Source: Pantanalinema rosaneae
GTDB lineage: Bacteria; Cyanobacteriota; Cyanobacteriia; Leptolyngbyales; Leptolyngbyaceae
Direction of reading: 5' to 3'
NCBI RefSeq assembly: GCF_050753385.1
Contig: NZ_JBLZFZ010000008.1
Span: forward strand, 1-64,000
Length of the DNA: 64,000 nucleotides
Shown here: piece after piece, positions 25,356 to 33,607 of the stretch
Layout: each line of letters begins with the position of its first letter
How positions within the stretch are numbered: the stretch's first letter is position 1
Program-made: the position numbers and the translations under genes
The notes under the pieces: model-generated
Database searches by the model: none
The model's input: only the letters and a program-made list of their open reading frames with translations
Told to the model about the DNA's origin: nothing

Positions 25356-26771
25356 CTAGGATGGAAACCACCAGGGGTCTGCGATCGCCTGCGTTTTAAT
25401 CAACAAGGCTTTTTTGCGCATAAATCGCTTCAGCGCCGCTGCCCCCATTCGGGAACCCCCCAGACCTGAGAACTTAAACGCATTTTTCTCACCTTCATGC
25501 ATGATGGCAGTCAGAGCCGCATCATTGATGCTAATAGCACCAGCATTGATCTGTTCAGCGATCGCGATCGCTTCAACTTCTGACCCAGCAAACACAGCCG
25601 CACTCAACCCATAAATGGTGTCATTGGCTAAATCAATCGCTTCCGCTACCGTAGAAAATGACATTACAGGCATAATCGGGGCAAACGTCTCTTCCATCAT
25701 CACTTTCATTGAGTGATTCACCTTAGTCAGCACCGTTGGACGACACCATAGCCCCCCTTCCAGCACTTCGACCTTGCCTCCACAGTGAACGATCGCACCT
25801 TTCGCGGTCGCGTCTTGTAGATGATCGGCAATGATGGTTGCCTGCCGTTCGGCAATGATCGGTCCAATTTGTCCAGCATCCACCGTGGGATAGGCAAGCT
25901 TGAGTGCTTTAGCTTTTGTCACTAGCTGATCCACAAATTGTTCAACGATCGTGTCGGCAACATAAATTCGCTCGATCGATAAACAGGATTGCCCCGTATT
26001 GACCAGTGAACCCCACAAAATCGCGGAGGTGGCTAACTCTAAGTCAGCGGATTCCAGCACGATCGCCGGATCTTTACCGCCTAACTCTAAAAAAGCTGGA
26101 ATAAAGCGTTGAGCCGCTGCTGTGGCTACCTGACGACCTGTTGCCACACTGCCTGTAAAGCAAATCAGATCGACCTGCTCAATTAAATTGGCTCCGGTTT
26201 CTCCGGCTCCCGGAATGTAAGTCAGTACCGCTTGTAATGAGGGAACAGTTGCGATCGTTTGCATCAATGGCTCCATAAACCGAGGGGCAATTTCACTCGG
26301 CTTGACCACGACAGCACAGCCCGCTAACAGCGCTGGAATCGTGTCGATCGTTGCCAGCAACAGCGGAAAATTCCAGGGGCTAATCACACCAACTAAGGGA
26401 TAGGGCACAGCCGTTTGCTGCAAGCGAATAAAGGGAACCGCTGTATTCCGTTCTTCTCCCCGTAACAGGTCAGGAGCCAGTTTGCACCAGCGATCGAGGC
26501 TACCTAGAAATGAATCCACTTCTAACACAGAAACAGATAGCCGTCCTGTATCCGTTACCAATGCCTGAATTAACTGATCTCGATTTGCTTGGACAGCCTG
26601 CTGCCACTGCTGTAATGCCTTAATTCGTGCCGCCAAACCGCCCTGCTGCCAATCAATTTGAGCCTTGCGTAAGCGATCGCATTGTGCGGCTAAGTCCGCG
26701 ATCGTGGGTGGCGTAATCCAATCATCGACCTCACCTGTACGAGGATTGCGAACTGCGATCGCTGCATTCAT
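25356..26771 (-). CDS. Aldehyde dehydrogenase family protein
   Basis: This 471-aa NAD(P)-dependent aldehyde dehydrogenase oxidises an aldehyde to a carboxylate. It has VGVISPWNFPLLLATIDTIPALLAGCAVVVKPSE near 128-161 (start and end given as landmarks), the catalytic Glu region FLELGGKDPAIVLESADLE near 230-248 and the catalytic Cys in NTGQSCLSIERIYV near 261-274. The C-terminal EETFAPIMPV is also typical. It lies in a minus-strand group with a nitrilase-like gene 48 bases upstream and DUF3598 86 bases downstream, which suggests a shared pathway. The substrate is not evident. Confidence 0.92.
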   Translation of the reverse strand: MNAAIAVRNPRTGEVDDWITPPTIADLAAQCDRLRKAQIDWQQGGLAARIKALQQWQQAVQANRDQLIQALVTDTGRLSVSVLEVDSFLGSLDRWCKLAPDLLRGEERNTAVPFIRLQQTAVPYPLVGVISPWNFPLLLATIDTIPALLAGCAVVVKPSEIAPRFMEPLMQTIATVPSLQAVLTYIPGAGETGANLIEQVDLICFTGSVATGRQVATAAAQRFIPAFLELGGKDPAIVLESADLELATSAILWGSLVNTGQSCLSIERIYVADTIVEQFVDQLVTKAKALKLAYPTVDAGQIGPIIAERQATIIADHLQDATAKGAIVHCGGKVEVLEGGLWCRPTVLTKVNHSMKVMMEETFAPIMPVMSFSTVAEAIDLANDTIYGLSAAVFAGSEVEAIAIAEQINAGAISINDAALTAIMHEGEKNAFKFSGLGGSRMGAAALKRFMRKKALLIKTQAIADPWWFPS

Positions 26772-26819
26772 GGTGTCCTGCCTCTCGATAACTGGCGGCT
26801 AGATCGTCATTGTCTTAGT

Positions 26820-27863
26820 CTAAATCACGTCTGAGTCAGTTAAGTGCGCGATCGTCTGCTGCTGAGTTTGCAAGAAGTGCTGGCGATCGACTTCGCCATT
26901 CAGCATCGTGTTGGCTGGATAAAACTGAGCCTGACGGTAGCTCTCGGCATACAGTTCAAAGCGCTGCCGAGACAGCAAATTGGTTAATCCGGGACGACGA
27001 CGATAGCGACGCAATGCCGCCAGATCAATTTCGGCAAAGGCTGCCATACTCTCCCCGGTCGCAGTTTCAGCTAAGACTAATCCTCGATAATCAATGATTT
27101 TAGACCCCCCATCGGCGGACGCGATCGGGATGGGAATTTGGGCAATTCCGGCAGTGTTAGCCGAAACAACGTATGCCATGTTTTCCACAGCGCGACTGAT
27201 TTTGGCAATGTCTTTAGGCGATCGCTCCTTACTACCGTACACTTCTGAAGTCGAGTGGAGAAACACTTCCGCACCGCGCATCATCAGACACCGGGCAACT
27301 TCGGGAAACAGAATTTCATCGGAGGCAAGGGCGGCTAGATTGCCAATCTCGGTCTTAGCTACGGGAAAAACGCCTTCTAGCCCGTAGTGATCCAGGTATT
27401 GATCCCAGACATCATGGGGAGTGGGCGCAAACATGGAGTTGAGGCGACGATAGCGCAACACCACATTGCCATTGGGAGCAATCACAAAGCAAGTTTGAAA
27501 GTACAGTTTAGGAAAATGGCGATCGAGTTCGTAGGCATTCCCCGCTAGAAAAATCCGATGTTTTTGGGCAATTCGCCCCAGGGCTTCATACTCAGCCCCC
27601 GCCATGTCTAAACAGGCTTTATCTGCCCACACGGCGAATGGTTCCCCCAGAGGAAATCCTGTCAGAAAATATTCTGGTAAAACGACCAACCGACAGTCAG
27701 TACCAATGAAGGCAAGGCTGGCAGCAATTTGGGCACCGATGCGATCGATCGCCTGTTGCATCAATGTGCGAGCTTCAGCGCGATCGACGGCTTGGTTAAC
27801 CGCATAACAGGTCAACTGAAGTGCCACCGCCCGATAGGCATCTATAGTAATAGTTTGTTCCAT
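26820..27863 (-). CDS. Nitrilase-superfamily protein with altered E-K-C triad
   Basis: This 347-aa protein has the carbon-nitrogen hydrolase fold. The Glu is in place (LVVLPEYFLTGFPLG, about 60-74). The segment that usually carries the catalytic Lys (YRK) reads LRYRRLNS. The motif around the catalytic Cys, normally like GRIGLQICYDMRFPE, aligns without gaps to GNLAALASDEILFPE (about 177-191) and has Ser in place of Cys. The residues after it (VARCLMMRGAEVFLHSTSEV) are well conserved. The triad thus reads E-R-S and classical amidase chemistry is doubtful. It is the first gene of the four-gene group and may be a binding protein or an enzyme of changed chemistry. Confidence 0.85.
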   Translation of the reverse strand: MEQTITIDAYRAVALQLTCYAVNQAVDRAEARTLMQQAIDRIGAQIAASLAFIGTDCRLVVLPEYFLTGFPLGEPFAVWADKACLDMAGAEYEALGRIAQKHRIFLAGNAYELDRHFPKLYFQTCFVIAPNGNVVLRYRRLNSMFAPTPHDVWDQYLDHYGLEGVFPVAKTEIGNLAALASDEILFPEVARCLMMRGAEVFLHSTSEVYGSKERSPKDIAKISRAVENMAYVVSANTAGIAQIPIPIASADGGSKIIDYRGLVLAETATGESMAAFAEIDLAALRRYRRRPGLTNLLSRQRFELYAESYRQAQFYPANTMLNGEVDRQHFLQTQQQTIAHLTDSDVI

Positions 27864-27880
27864 CTTAAAAGTTACTAGTT

Positions 27881-28105
27881 CTAATCAAGTTTGTGTTTGT
27901 TAGGTTTTGCCAGTCCACAGTCATTCCAGGAAGACGCAATCAGGAAATTGCGTAACCAGTGATCGGGATAACAGAAGCCGTTGAGGTGCTCAAAGGGAGA
28001 CATGGAATGCGGCTCTAGCGCCTGAACTTCGCGATTGTAGGGATGGAAATTCCACAGCAACGCTGTCGCTCGTAACCCTTGCCTTGCTGCTTCTAGCGTT
28101 CCATG
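27881..28105 (-). pseudogene. C-terminal fragment of a putative transposase
   Basis: On the minus strand a frame ending at the TAG at 27881-27883 reads ILHGTLEAARQGLRATALLWN, then FHPYNREVQALEPHS, SPFEHLNGFCYPDHWLRNFL and IASSWN. From memory this resembles the C-terminal end of a transposase-like protein found in cyanobacterial genomes. There is no start codon or upstream partner, so it is a decayed fragment. The left flank contains more low-complexity sequence and no gene. Confidence 0.4.
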
Positions 28106-28252
28106 CAGGATTGCACGGCATACAGGATACGGTCTTGATAATTATCCTTCCCCAACCCCTCTTCATGCAACAACGCGGCTAGAAACCATACAAGGGGCGA
28201 TCGCCCAAGTACGATCGCCCCTTGCATCAATTAGTTATCATTCGGTTTAAGA

Positions 28253-29125
28253 TTACCGACGGCGGCTAAATCCGCGTGAAGGACGCATCCGGCTACCGCT
28301 GCTACCAAAACTTCCGCGCGATCGCTGATTGTTATAGTTGGCATTATTGCGACGCAGGGTGTTTGTGCCAAATCCGGAGCCCGTGGAACGATCGCGAGTG
28401 GCAGTCCGGGGCGTATTCAGGCGCGATCGACTAGAGGACGGAGATCGCAATTGTCCGGTCGTGCGGAAGGCTTGACGGTTTTTGACCTCGGCAGGTGGGC
28501 GGCTATAGCGTTGCTGATAGCTGGATACCGCCTGGTTATAGGTCGTTCCGTAGCTGCCATAGCCCATCATCACTCCGGGTTGGTACACGGGCGGCATGTA
28601 ATAGTGAGGTCTAAACAACATGCTCCCGATCGCCTGACCCGCTAAAGCGCCAGCAAACGGAGTCCAGAAACTCGATTCTTGGCGGACTACAACAGTCTGA
28701 GGTTGTCCGGTCGCCGGATTGGTTTGGGTTTCCGTCACATTATGGACATACTCAATTTTGTAATCTTCGGTCAGATGCAGTGACGGTTGACCATTTTCAA
28801 CCTTGAGATAGCTTTTTTCCTTAGCCGAAACTTCTTCATCTGTGAGCCGCGCCATGGGTAAGTTGGTGCTGCTAAACATCGAAGATTCACCGGGCTTGGT
28901 GTTCAACAAAGCGACCCGATATTCGCCTTCGGCATCGTTGTAAGTGGCTTGTTGGATGGGATATTTACCATCAGATAGACGCTGCGCCATCGCGATCGTG
29001 CGTCCCTCAGATTGGCTTTGGGGCAGGTTGGAATAGGGCTCCCCCAACGATGAGTTATTGCCACACCCAATGCTTGACCACACGAGGGTCAGTGCCATTG
29101 AGAACAGCACAAATTTGCGAAACAT
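28253..29125 (-). CDS. Lipoprotein with Arg/Ser-rich tail, function unknown
   Basis: I do not recognise a family. The ATG at 29125 gives a signal peptide MFRKFVLFSMALTLVWSSIGC with Cys in a lipobox-like context, so the protein is probably lipid-anchored. An ATG at 29149 would add eight residues. The mature part (about 270 aa) has TIAMAQRLSDGKYPIQQATYNDAEGEYRVALL-type sequence early on, a short hydrophobic Gly/Ala segment (FAGALAGQAIGSMLF), a Tyr/Gly/Met region and a basic tail of Arg, Ser, Asn and Gly ending RGFSRRR. It lies seven bases downstream of the DUF1517 gene, so the two are probably cotranscribed. Confidence 0.7.
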   Translation of the reverse strand: MFRKFVLFSMALTLVWSSIGCGNNSSLGEPYSNLPQSQSEGRTIAMAQRLSDGKYPIQQATYNDAEGEYRVALLNTKPGESSMFSSTNLPMARLTDEEVSAKEKSYLKVENGQPSLHLTEDYKIEYVHNVTETQTNPATGQPQTVVVRQESSFWTPFAGALAGQAIGSMLFRPHYYMPPVYQPGVMMGYGSYGTTYNQAVSSYQQRYSRPPAEVKNRQAFRTTGQLRSPSSSRSRLNTPRTATRDRSTGSGFGTNTLRRNNANYNNQRSRGSFGSSGSRMRPSRGFSRRR

Positions 29126-29156
29126 AGTTTGAATGGATGAAATCAACATGGTTGTG

Positions 29157-29762
29157 TTACAGCGGTACTAACTCCGGAAAATTGGTCAAGATTTGATCGG
29201 CGGTGAGTTCATCTCCCAACCGAGCGGGAGAGAAATGCACCTGAATAGCTCTTAGTCTCTCGCCATAGTGGAGATTGATCAATGCTTTCAGTCCAGCTTT
29301 CATCGCCGTCATGTTCGCCAGATCGGTTTCCAGTTCTGGGACTTCGCCTTCAAATGCTGCCGTGATCATCACCACCAGATTATGGGTCACGGGCAGGGCA
29401 AAGTCGGCATCATCCGGTTGATCCAGGGCATCGAGTTCGGGGGCGCTGCCGTACCGCTGAGCAGAATCGGTAAATAGCTCGGTGACATAATCCCCGGCTT
29501 CCCCTTCATCCCAAAACACATCCCCTTCGTTCGCAGCGGACTGCCAATAGATTTCATGCTCTAAAAGGCTCTGGCAAATGCTAACCAGCCCTTCTCCTAA
29601 CACCTGGAGATCTCCATCGGAGTCGATCGCATCACGACCCGCCTGATTCAGGACTCCGAGTAAGGGAGCCACCTCCTTCCCTGCCAGATGCAGGAATAGC
29701 CGACAGACCACAAAGCGGGTTTTACCCGTCATGCGGTTGAGCCGATCGCGCCAGGAAGTCAT
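29157..29762 (-). CDS. DUF1517-related protein
   Basis: This 201-aa soluble protein matches the C-terminal part of the DUF1517 family of cyanobacteria and plastids. The pattern is a hydrophobic strand VVMITAAFEGEVPELET, then MKAGLKALINL and a closing segment LGDELTADQILTNFPELVPL. Unlike longer relatives it has no transmembrane segment or Gly-rich linker, so it may be a truncated or stand-alone form. The gene is divergent from the P450 and probably in one transcript with the downstream lipoprotein. The function is unknown. Confidence 0.6.
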   Translation of the reverse strand: MTSWRDRLNRMTGKTRFVVCRLFLHLAGKEVAPLLGVLNQAGRDAIDSDGDLQVLGEGLVSICQSLLEHEIYWQSAANEGDVFWDEGEAGDYVTELFTDSAQRYGSAPELDALDQPDDADFALPVTHNLVVMITAAFEGEVPELETDLANMTAMKAGLKALINLHYGERLRAIQVHFSPARLGDELTADQILTNFPELVPL

Positions 29763-29904
29763 AATCTCACTCCTTTACCCACTACTGTATTTGTCTCTAT
29801 TTAAGACAAACTTTGCATCTACCTCTAGATCTAGCGTGTCCTCGGCTATCGTGGGTATGGGGATATCTGCCCAAAACCGTACCATCGACCTTTGCAGTAA
29901 CCGA

Positions 29905-31284
29905 ATGATGGCAACCAAACATCCTCCAGCTCCCAGTACGCCCGGACTCTGGCAACTCAGCCAATGGATTTTGCGCCCATTAGATTTTTTGGATGACTGT
30001 TCACGCCGCTACGGAGATTGTTTTGCGCCGCAACTGGGGAAGTTTCGTAATTTGGTTATCGTCAGCCATCCAGAGGCGATCGCCCAAATTTTTACTACGG
30101 GTTATGAAAAATTTGATTCAGGACGGGCGAACTTCATCCTACGCATGATGTTAGGTAACAACTCGTTACTGTTGTTAGATGGCGATCGGCACCAACGCCA
30201 TCGACAATTACTCATGCCGCCCCTACATGGCGAGCGGATGAAGACCTATGGCGACTTGATTTGTCAGATTACTGAAACTGTAACCCAGCAATGGGAAGTC
30301 GATCGCCCGTTTGCCGCCCGTCCGTTTATGCAAGCCATTTCCTTGCAAGTGATTATGCAAGCAGTATTTGGCATCACAGCAGGCCAACGCTATCACGATC
30401 TGAAAGAGCGACTGAATACCTTACTCCATCTGACCTCATCCCGGTTTGGCTTTGCAATGGGCTTTTTCTCCTTTATGCAGCAAGATTGGGGGCGATGGAG
30501 TCCGGGGGGGCGTTTTCAATACCTCAAACAGCAGGTGGATGAATTGCTGTATGCTGAAATCGCCGATCGTCGCCAACACCCAGACCCTAACCAGACCGAT
30601 ATTCTGAGCCTCCTTTTAGCCGCCCGCGATGAAGCCGGAGAACCGTTAACCGACATCGAATTGCGGGACGAACTCATGACATTATTGGTCGCTGGACATG
30701 AAACGACTGCCACAGCCCTGAGTTGGGCCTTGTATTGGATTCATCGCTTACCTGAAGTGAAATCTAGATTAATGGCAGAATTGGACTGCTTGGGCGATCG
30801 ATCGGAGGCGGGGGCGATCATGCGGTTGCCCTACCTGAATGCGGTCTGTTCGGAAACATTGCGGATCTATCCCGTGGGATTTGTCGCTACCCCACGGATT
30901 GTCAGAACCCCCTGCACGATCGGCGGGTATGAGTTTTCCCCGGAGACACTGCTCGTCCCCTGTATTTACCTCACCCATCACCGCGAAGATCTGTATCCCA
31001 ATTCATTTCAGTTCCAGCCCGATCGCTTCCTGGAGCGGCAATTTTCTCCTTACGAATATATGCCGTTTGGCGGTGGGCATCGCCGTTGCATTGGAGCCGC
31101 CTTTGCCATGTATGAGATGAAGCTGGTATTAGCCACCATTCTGACCCGCTACGACCTAGCGTTAGCCCACGATCGCCCCGTCCTACCGCAACGCCGTGGA
31201 GTGACGATCGCCCCCGCAGGCGGGATCGATATGGTTATGCGCCGCCACCGCTCTGCCCCCCAACCCGCTTTATCCCGGAGTTGA
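29905..31284 (+). CDS. Cytochrome P450 (CYP110-like)
   Basis: This heme monooxygenase has 459 aa from the ATG at 29905 (MMATKHPPAPSTPGLWQL). The frame is open further upstream, but that part overlaps the divergent gene and lacks P450 character. The I-helix oxygen-activation motif is AGHETTATALS near 262, the ExxR motif is SETLRIYP near 315 and the heme-ligating Cys is in FGGGHRRCIGAAFAMYE near 395. The Pro-rich N-terminus and overall pattern match the cyanobacterial CYP110 family, which acts on fatty acids, alkanes or terpenes. Electron donors are not encoded nearby. It is followed after six bases by a Uma2 gene. Confidence 0.9.
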   Translation: MMATKHPPAPSTPGLWQLSQWILRPLDFLDDCSRRYGDCFAPQLGKFRNLVIVSHPEAIAQIFTTGYEKFDSGRANFILRMMLGNNSLLLLDGDRHQRHRQLLMPPLHGERMKTYGDLICQITETVTQQWEVDRPFAARPFMQAISLQVIMQAVFGITAGQRYHDLKERLNTLLHLTSSRFGFAMGFFSFMQQDWGRWSPGGRFQYLKQQVDELLYAEIADRRQHPDPNQTDILSLLLAARDEAGEPLTDIELRDELMTLLVAGHETTATALSWALYWIHRLPEVKSRLMAELDCLGDRSEAGAIMRLPYLNAVCSETLRIYPVGFVATPRIVRTPCTIGGYEFSPETLLVPCIYLTHHREDLYPNSFQFQPDRFLERQFSPYEYMPFGGGHRRCIGAAFAMYEMKLVLATILTRYDLALAHDRPVLPQRRGVTIAPAGGIDMVMRRHRSAPQPALSRS

Positions 31285-31290
31285 CTGCTG

Positions 31291-31941
31291 ATGGTGACAT
31301 TGCAACTAAGACAACTGCGAGTTCCGCCAGGTCATCGTCTGATTCTGGAAGAGGTCAACTGGCAAGAATTTGAAGCCATTTTGGCTGAACTAGGAGATCA
31401 CCGGGCAACCCGGATTGCCTATAGTCAGGGGATGCTAGAGCTGAGAATGCCGCTACCAGAACACGAGGTTGATAAAGAGATCATTGGCGATATGGTCAAG
31501 ATTTTACTAGAGGAGTTAGAACGAGATTGTGAGTGCTTTGGCTCCACAACATTTAAGCGGCAAGATATGGCAAGTGGGATCGAACCTGACCAATGTTTTT
31601 ACATTCAGAACCATCTAGCGATGCGAGGCAAGCGCCGACTAGACTTAAGCCTTGATCCACCCCCGGATTTAGCGATCGAAGTTGATGTCACCTCAAAAAC
31701 TCAGATTGAGGCTTACGAAGCCCTGCAAGTGCCTGAATTATGGCGGTATGCAGAGCATCGCTTCCAGATTTATCTGCTGCACGACGGAAAATACGTCGAA
31801 TCTTTCACTAGCCCGATATTTCCAGATGTTCCAGTCGTTGAGCTAATTTCCGAGTTTGTGGCCCAGAGTTCGATCGAAGGAAGAAGTCCCACACTGAGGA
31901 CATTTCGGCAGCGAGTTCGGCAACTACGGCAATCCCAATGA
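31291..31941 (+). CDS. Uma2 family (DUF820) putative endonuclease
   Basis: This 216-aa protein belongs to the large cyanobacterial Uma2/DUF820 group with a PD-(D/E)xK nuclease-like fold. Core motifs are ELRMPLPEHE near 49-58, PDQCFYI near 106 and PPDLAIEVDVTSKT near 127-140, where the acidic and Lys residues of the nuclease core lie, followed by YEALQVPELWRY. It starts six bases after the P450 stop with GGAG upstream, so it is probably cotranscribed. These genes occur in many copies per genome and their biological role is unclear. Confidence 0.85.
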   Translation: MVTLQLRQLRVPPGHRLILEEVNWQEFEAILAELGDHRATRIAYSQGMLELRMPLPEHEVDKEIIGDMVKILLEELERDCECFGSTTFKRQDMASGIEPDQCFYIQNHLAMRGKRRLDLSLDPPPDLAIEVDVTSKTQIEAYEALQVPELWRYAEHRFQIYLLHDGKYVESFTSPIFPDVPVVELISEFVAQSSIEGRSPTLRTFRQRVRQLRQSQ

Positions 31942-32008
31942 GGGAAAGGCTGTTCTAGAATAATGAGAGTGGTTTTACACCTCTTAACATTCTGATACAG
32001 CGTCTCCT

Positions 32009-32899
32009 ATGCAGTCACCGTCGATCGTCGCTCCATCCCTGGGTCAGCACTGGCAATGGCAAGGTCAATCAATCTACTACGTGAAAGCGGGAGAACGCCG
32101 TCCCGATCGTCCTCCGCTCCTACTGGTTCATGGCTTTGGGGCATCCACCGACCATTGGCGCAAAAATTTAGCTGGACTGAGTGCCGAGTTCGAGGTTTGG
32201 GCGATCGATTTATTGGGCTTTGGGCGATCGGCAAAACCCGATCGGCAGTACAGTGGAGAGCTTTGGCGCGATCAACTGCATGAGTTTATTACTCAGGTGA
32301 TGGGTCAACCGGCGGTATTAGCGGGCAACTCGTTGGGGGGATATACATCCCTTTGTACGGCAGCGCAACGGTCTGAGTCAGTTGCCGGATTAGTGTTAAT
32401 TAACAGTGCCGGGCCATTTAGTGATCCCGAACCCACACCATCCCCAAATCCCCTGCGGGAAGTCTTAGGACAAACCATCCAAACCCTATTTCAGCAAGAT
32501 TGGGCCAGTTCACTGCTGTTTCAGTATGTGCGGCAAAAATCCACCATTCGCAAAACCTTGGAGCGAGTGTACTTAAATCAAAGTGCAGTCACCGATGAAT
32601 TAGTGGACGCGATCTATCGTCCGTCCTGTGATTATGGTGCGGCTAAAGTCTTTGCCTCCGTGTTTCGGACTCCGCAAGGGGAGAAAGTGGATACGTTACT
32701 GAAGCAACTCACTTGTCCGTTACTGATGATTTGGGGAGAAGCCGATCCCTGGATGAACTCTCGCGATCGCGGCGCAAAATTCCGCCAGCATTATGCCCAG
32801 TTAACAGAACACTATTTGCGGGCAGGTCATTGTCCCCATGATGAAGTTCCAGATCAGGTGAATGAGCTAATCCAGACTTGGGTGCTGAAGCATTGTTAA
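32009..32899 (+). CDS. Alpha/beta fold hydrolase
   Basis: This 296-aa hydrolase has a canonical triad: oxyanion region LLLVHGFGASTDHWRKN (about 37-53), nucleophile Ser in LAGNSLGGYTSL near 108, an acidic residue in IWGEADPW near 248 and the catalytic His in YLRAGHCPHDEVPDQVNEL near 276. It resembles cyanobacterial and chloroplast hydrolases of the pheophytinase/chlorophyll-dephytylase group, but the exact substrate is open. It is a single gene converging with a response regulator gene across three bases. Confidence 0.85.
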   Translation: MQSPSIVAPSLGQHWQWQGQSIYYVKAGERRPDRPPLLLVHGFGASTDHWRKNLAGLSAEFEVWAIDLLGFGRSAKPDRQYSGELWRDQLHEFITQVMGQPAVLAGNSLGGYTSLCTAAQRSESVAGLVLINSAGPFSDPEPTPSPNPLREVLGQTIQTLFQQDWASSLLFQYVRQKSTIRKTLERVYLNQSAVTDELVDAIYRPSCDYGAAKVFASVFRTPQGEKVDTLLKQLTCPLLMIWGEADPWMNSRDRGAKFRQHYAQLTEHYLRAGHCPHDEVPDQVNELIQTWVLKHC

Positions 32900-32902
32900 G
32901 GG

Positions 32903-33271
32903 TTAAACCCCAGTTTTAATATATTTACCCACCACTGCACAGAGTTGTTCGGCATCGAAGGGCTTGGTGAGATATTCCGTGGCTCCGGCGAGGCGACCCT
33001 GAATTTTGTCGAAGGCACGATCGCGGGCGGTCAACATGACGATCGGTAAAGCCTGAAACTGAGGTAAATTCCGAATGGTACGGCACAGTTCCAAGCCATC
33101 AATATCGGGCATAGAGACATCTAGAAGGAGGACAATAATATCTTCACGGGACAAGGTACTGAGGGCATCAACGGCATTATCTGCCACCAGCACTTGATAA
33201 TGGCTCACTAATGCCCGCCGAATCAGTTCTTGCATCACTGGGCTGTCGTCTACTGCTAAAACTTTCAACAT
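32903..33271 (-). CDS. Single-domain response regulator
   Basis: This 122-aa CheY-like receiver domain has the acidic pocket in VLAVDDSPVMQ (about 4-14), the phospho-acceptor Asp in VLLLDVSMPDIDG near 53 and the Lys in YLTKPFDAEQ near 104, with Thr in VMLTARD. No output domain is present, so it acts by protein contact or in a phosphorelay. I chose the ATG at 33271 (MLKVLAVDD); the open frame extends 61 codons upstream without receiver character. It lies near a divergent three-GAF histidine kinase gene, which may be its partner. Confidence 0.88.
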   Translation of the reverse strand: MLKVLAVDDSPVMQELIRRALVSHYQVLVADNAVDALSTLSREDIIVLLLDVSMPDIDGLELCRTIRNLPQFQALPIVMLTARDRAFDKIQGRLAGATEYLTKPFDAEQLCAVVGKYIKTGV

Positions 33272-33607
33272 AGTGACCTGCAAACAATCTGGATAATGAG
33301 AGAAAGTCAGCTCACTGGGCATAGGACGGATTGTAGATACCCTGAATGAATTGAGCCCTTTCACTCTAGAGATGCCCGTCTTGCCCCCTGAAGAGACAGC
33401 CCTTAAATAATTTTTATACTTCCAGATGGGTAGGGCTTCGCGTAAACCAGCCATTGCTTCTCATCACCGCACTTCAGTAGCACTCAAGCCGCACTTCAAT
33501 CAGGCAATACTTGAAGTATTTTATCGAAATATATTTTTTAAATAACGAAAAGTGAACTAATTGTATACCAGCTACAGGCAATGGGCACTCTATAGCTATC
33601 AAGTTGG

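Noticed and set aside
29731..29904. N-terminal extension of the P450 frame
   Set aside because: It overlaps the divergent gene start and has no P450 or signal-anchor pattern. The ATG at 29905 gives the family-typical N-terminus.
33272..33454. Upstream extension of the response regulator frame
   Set aside because: The 61 extra residues have no domain, while MLKVLAVDD at 33271 is a standard receiver start.
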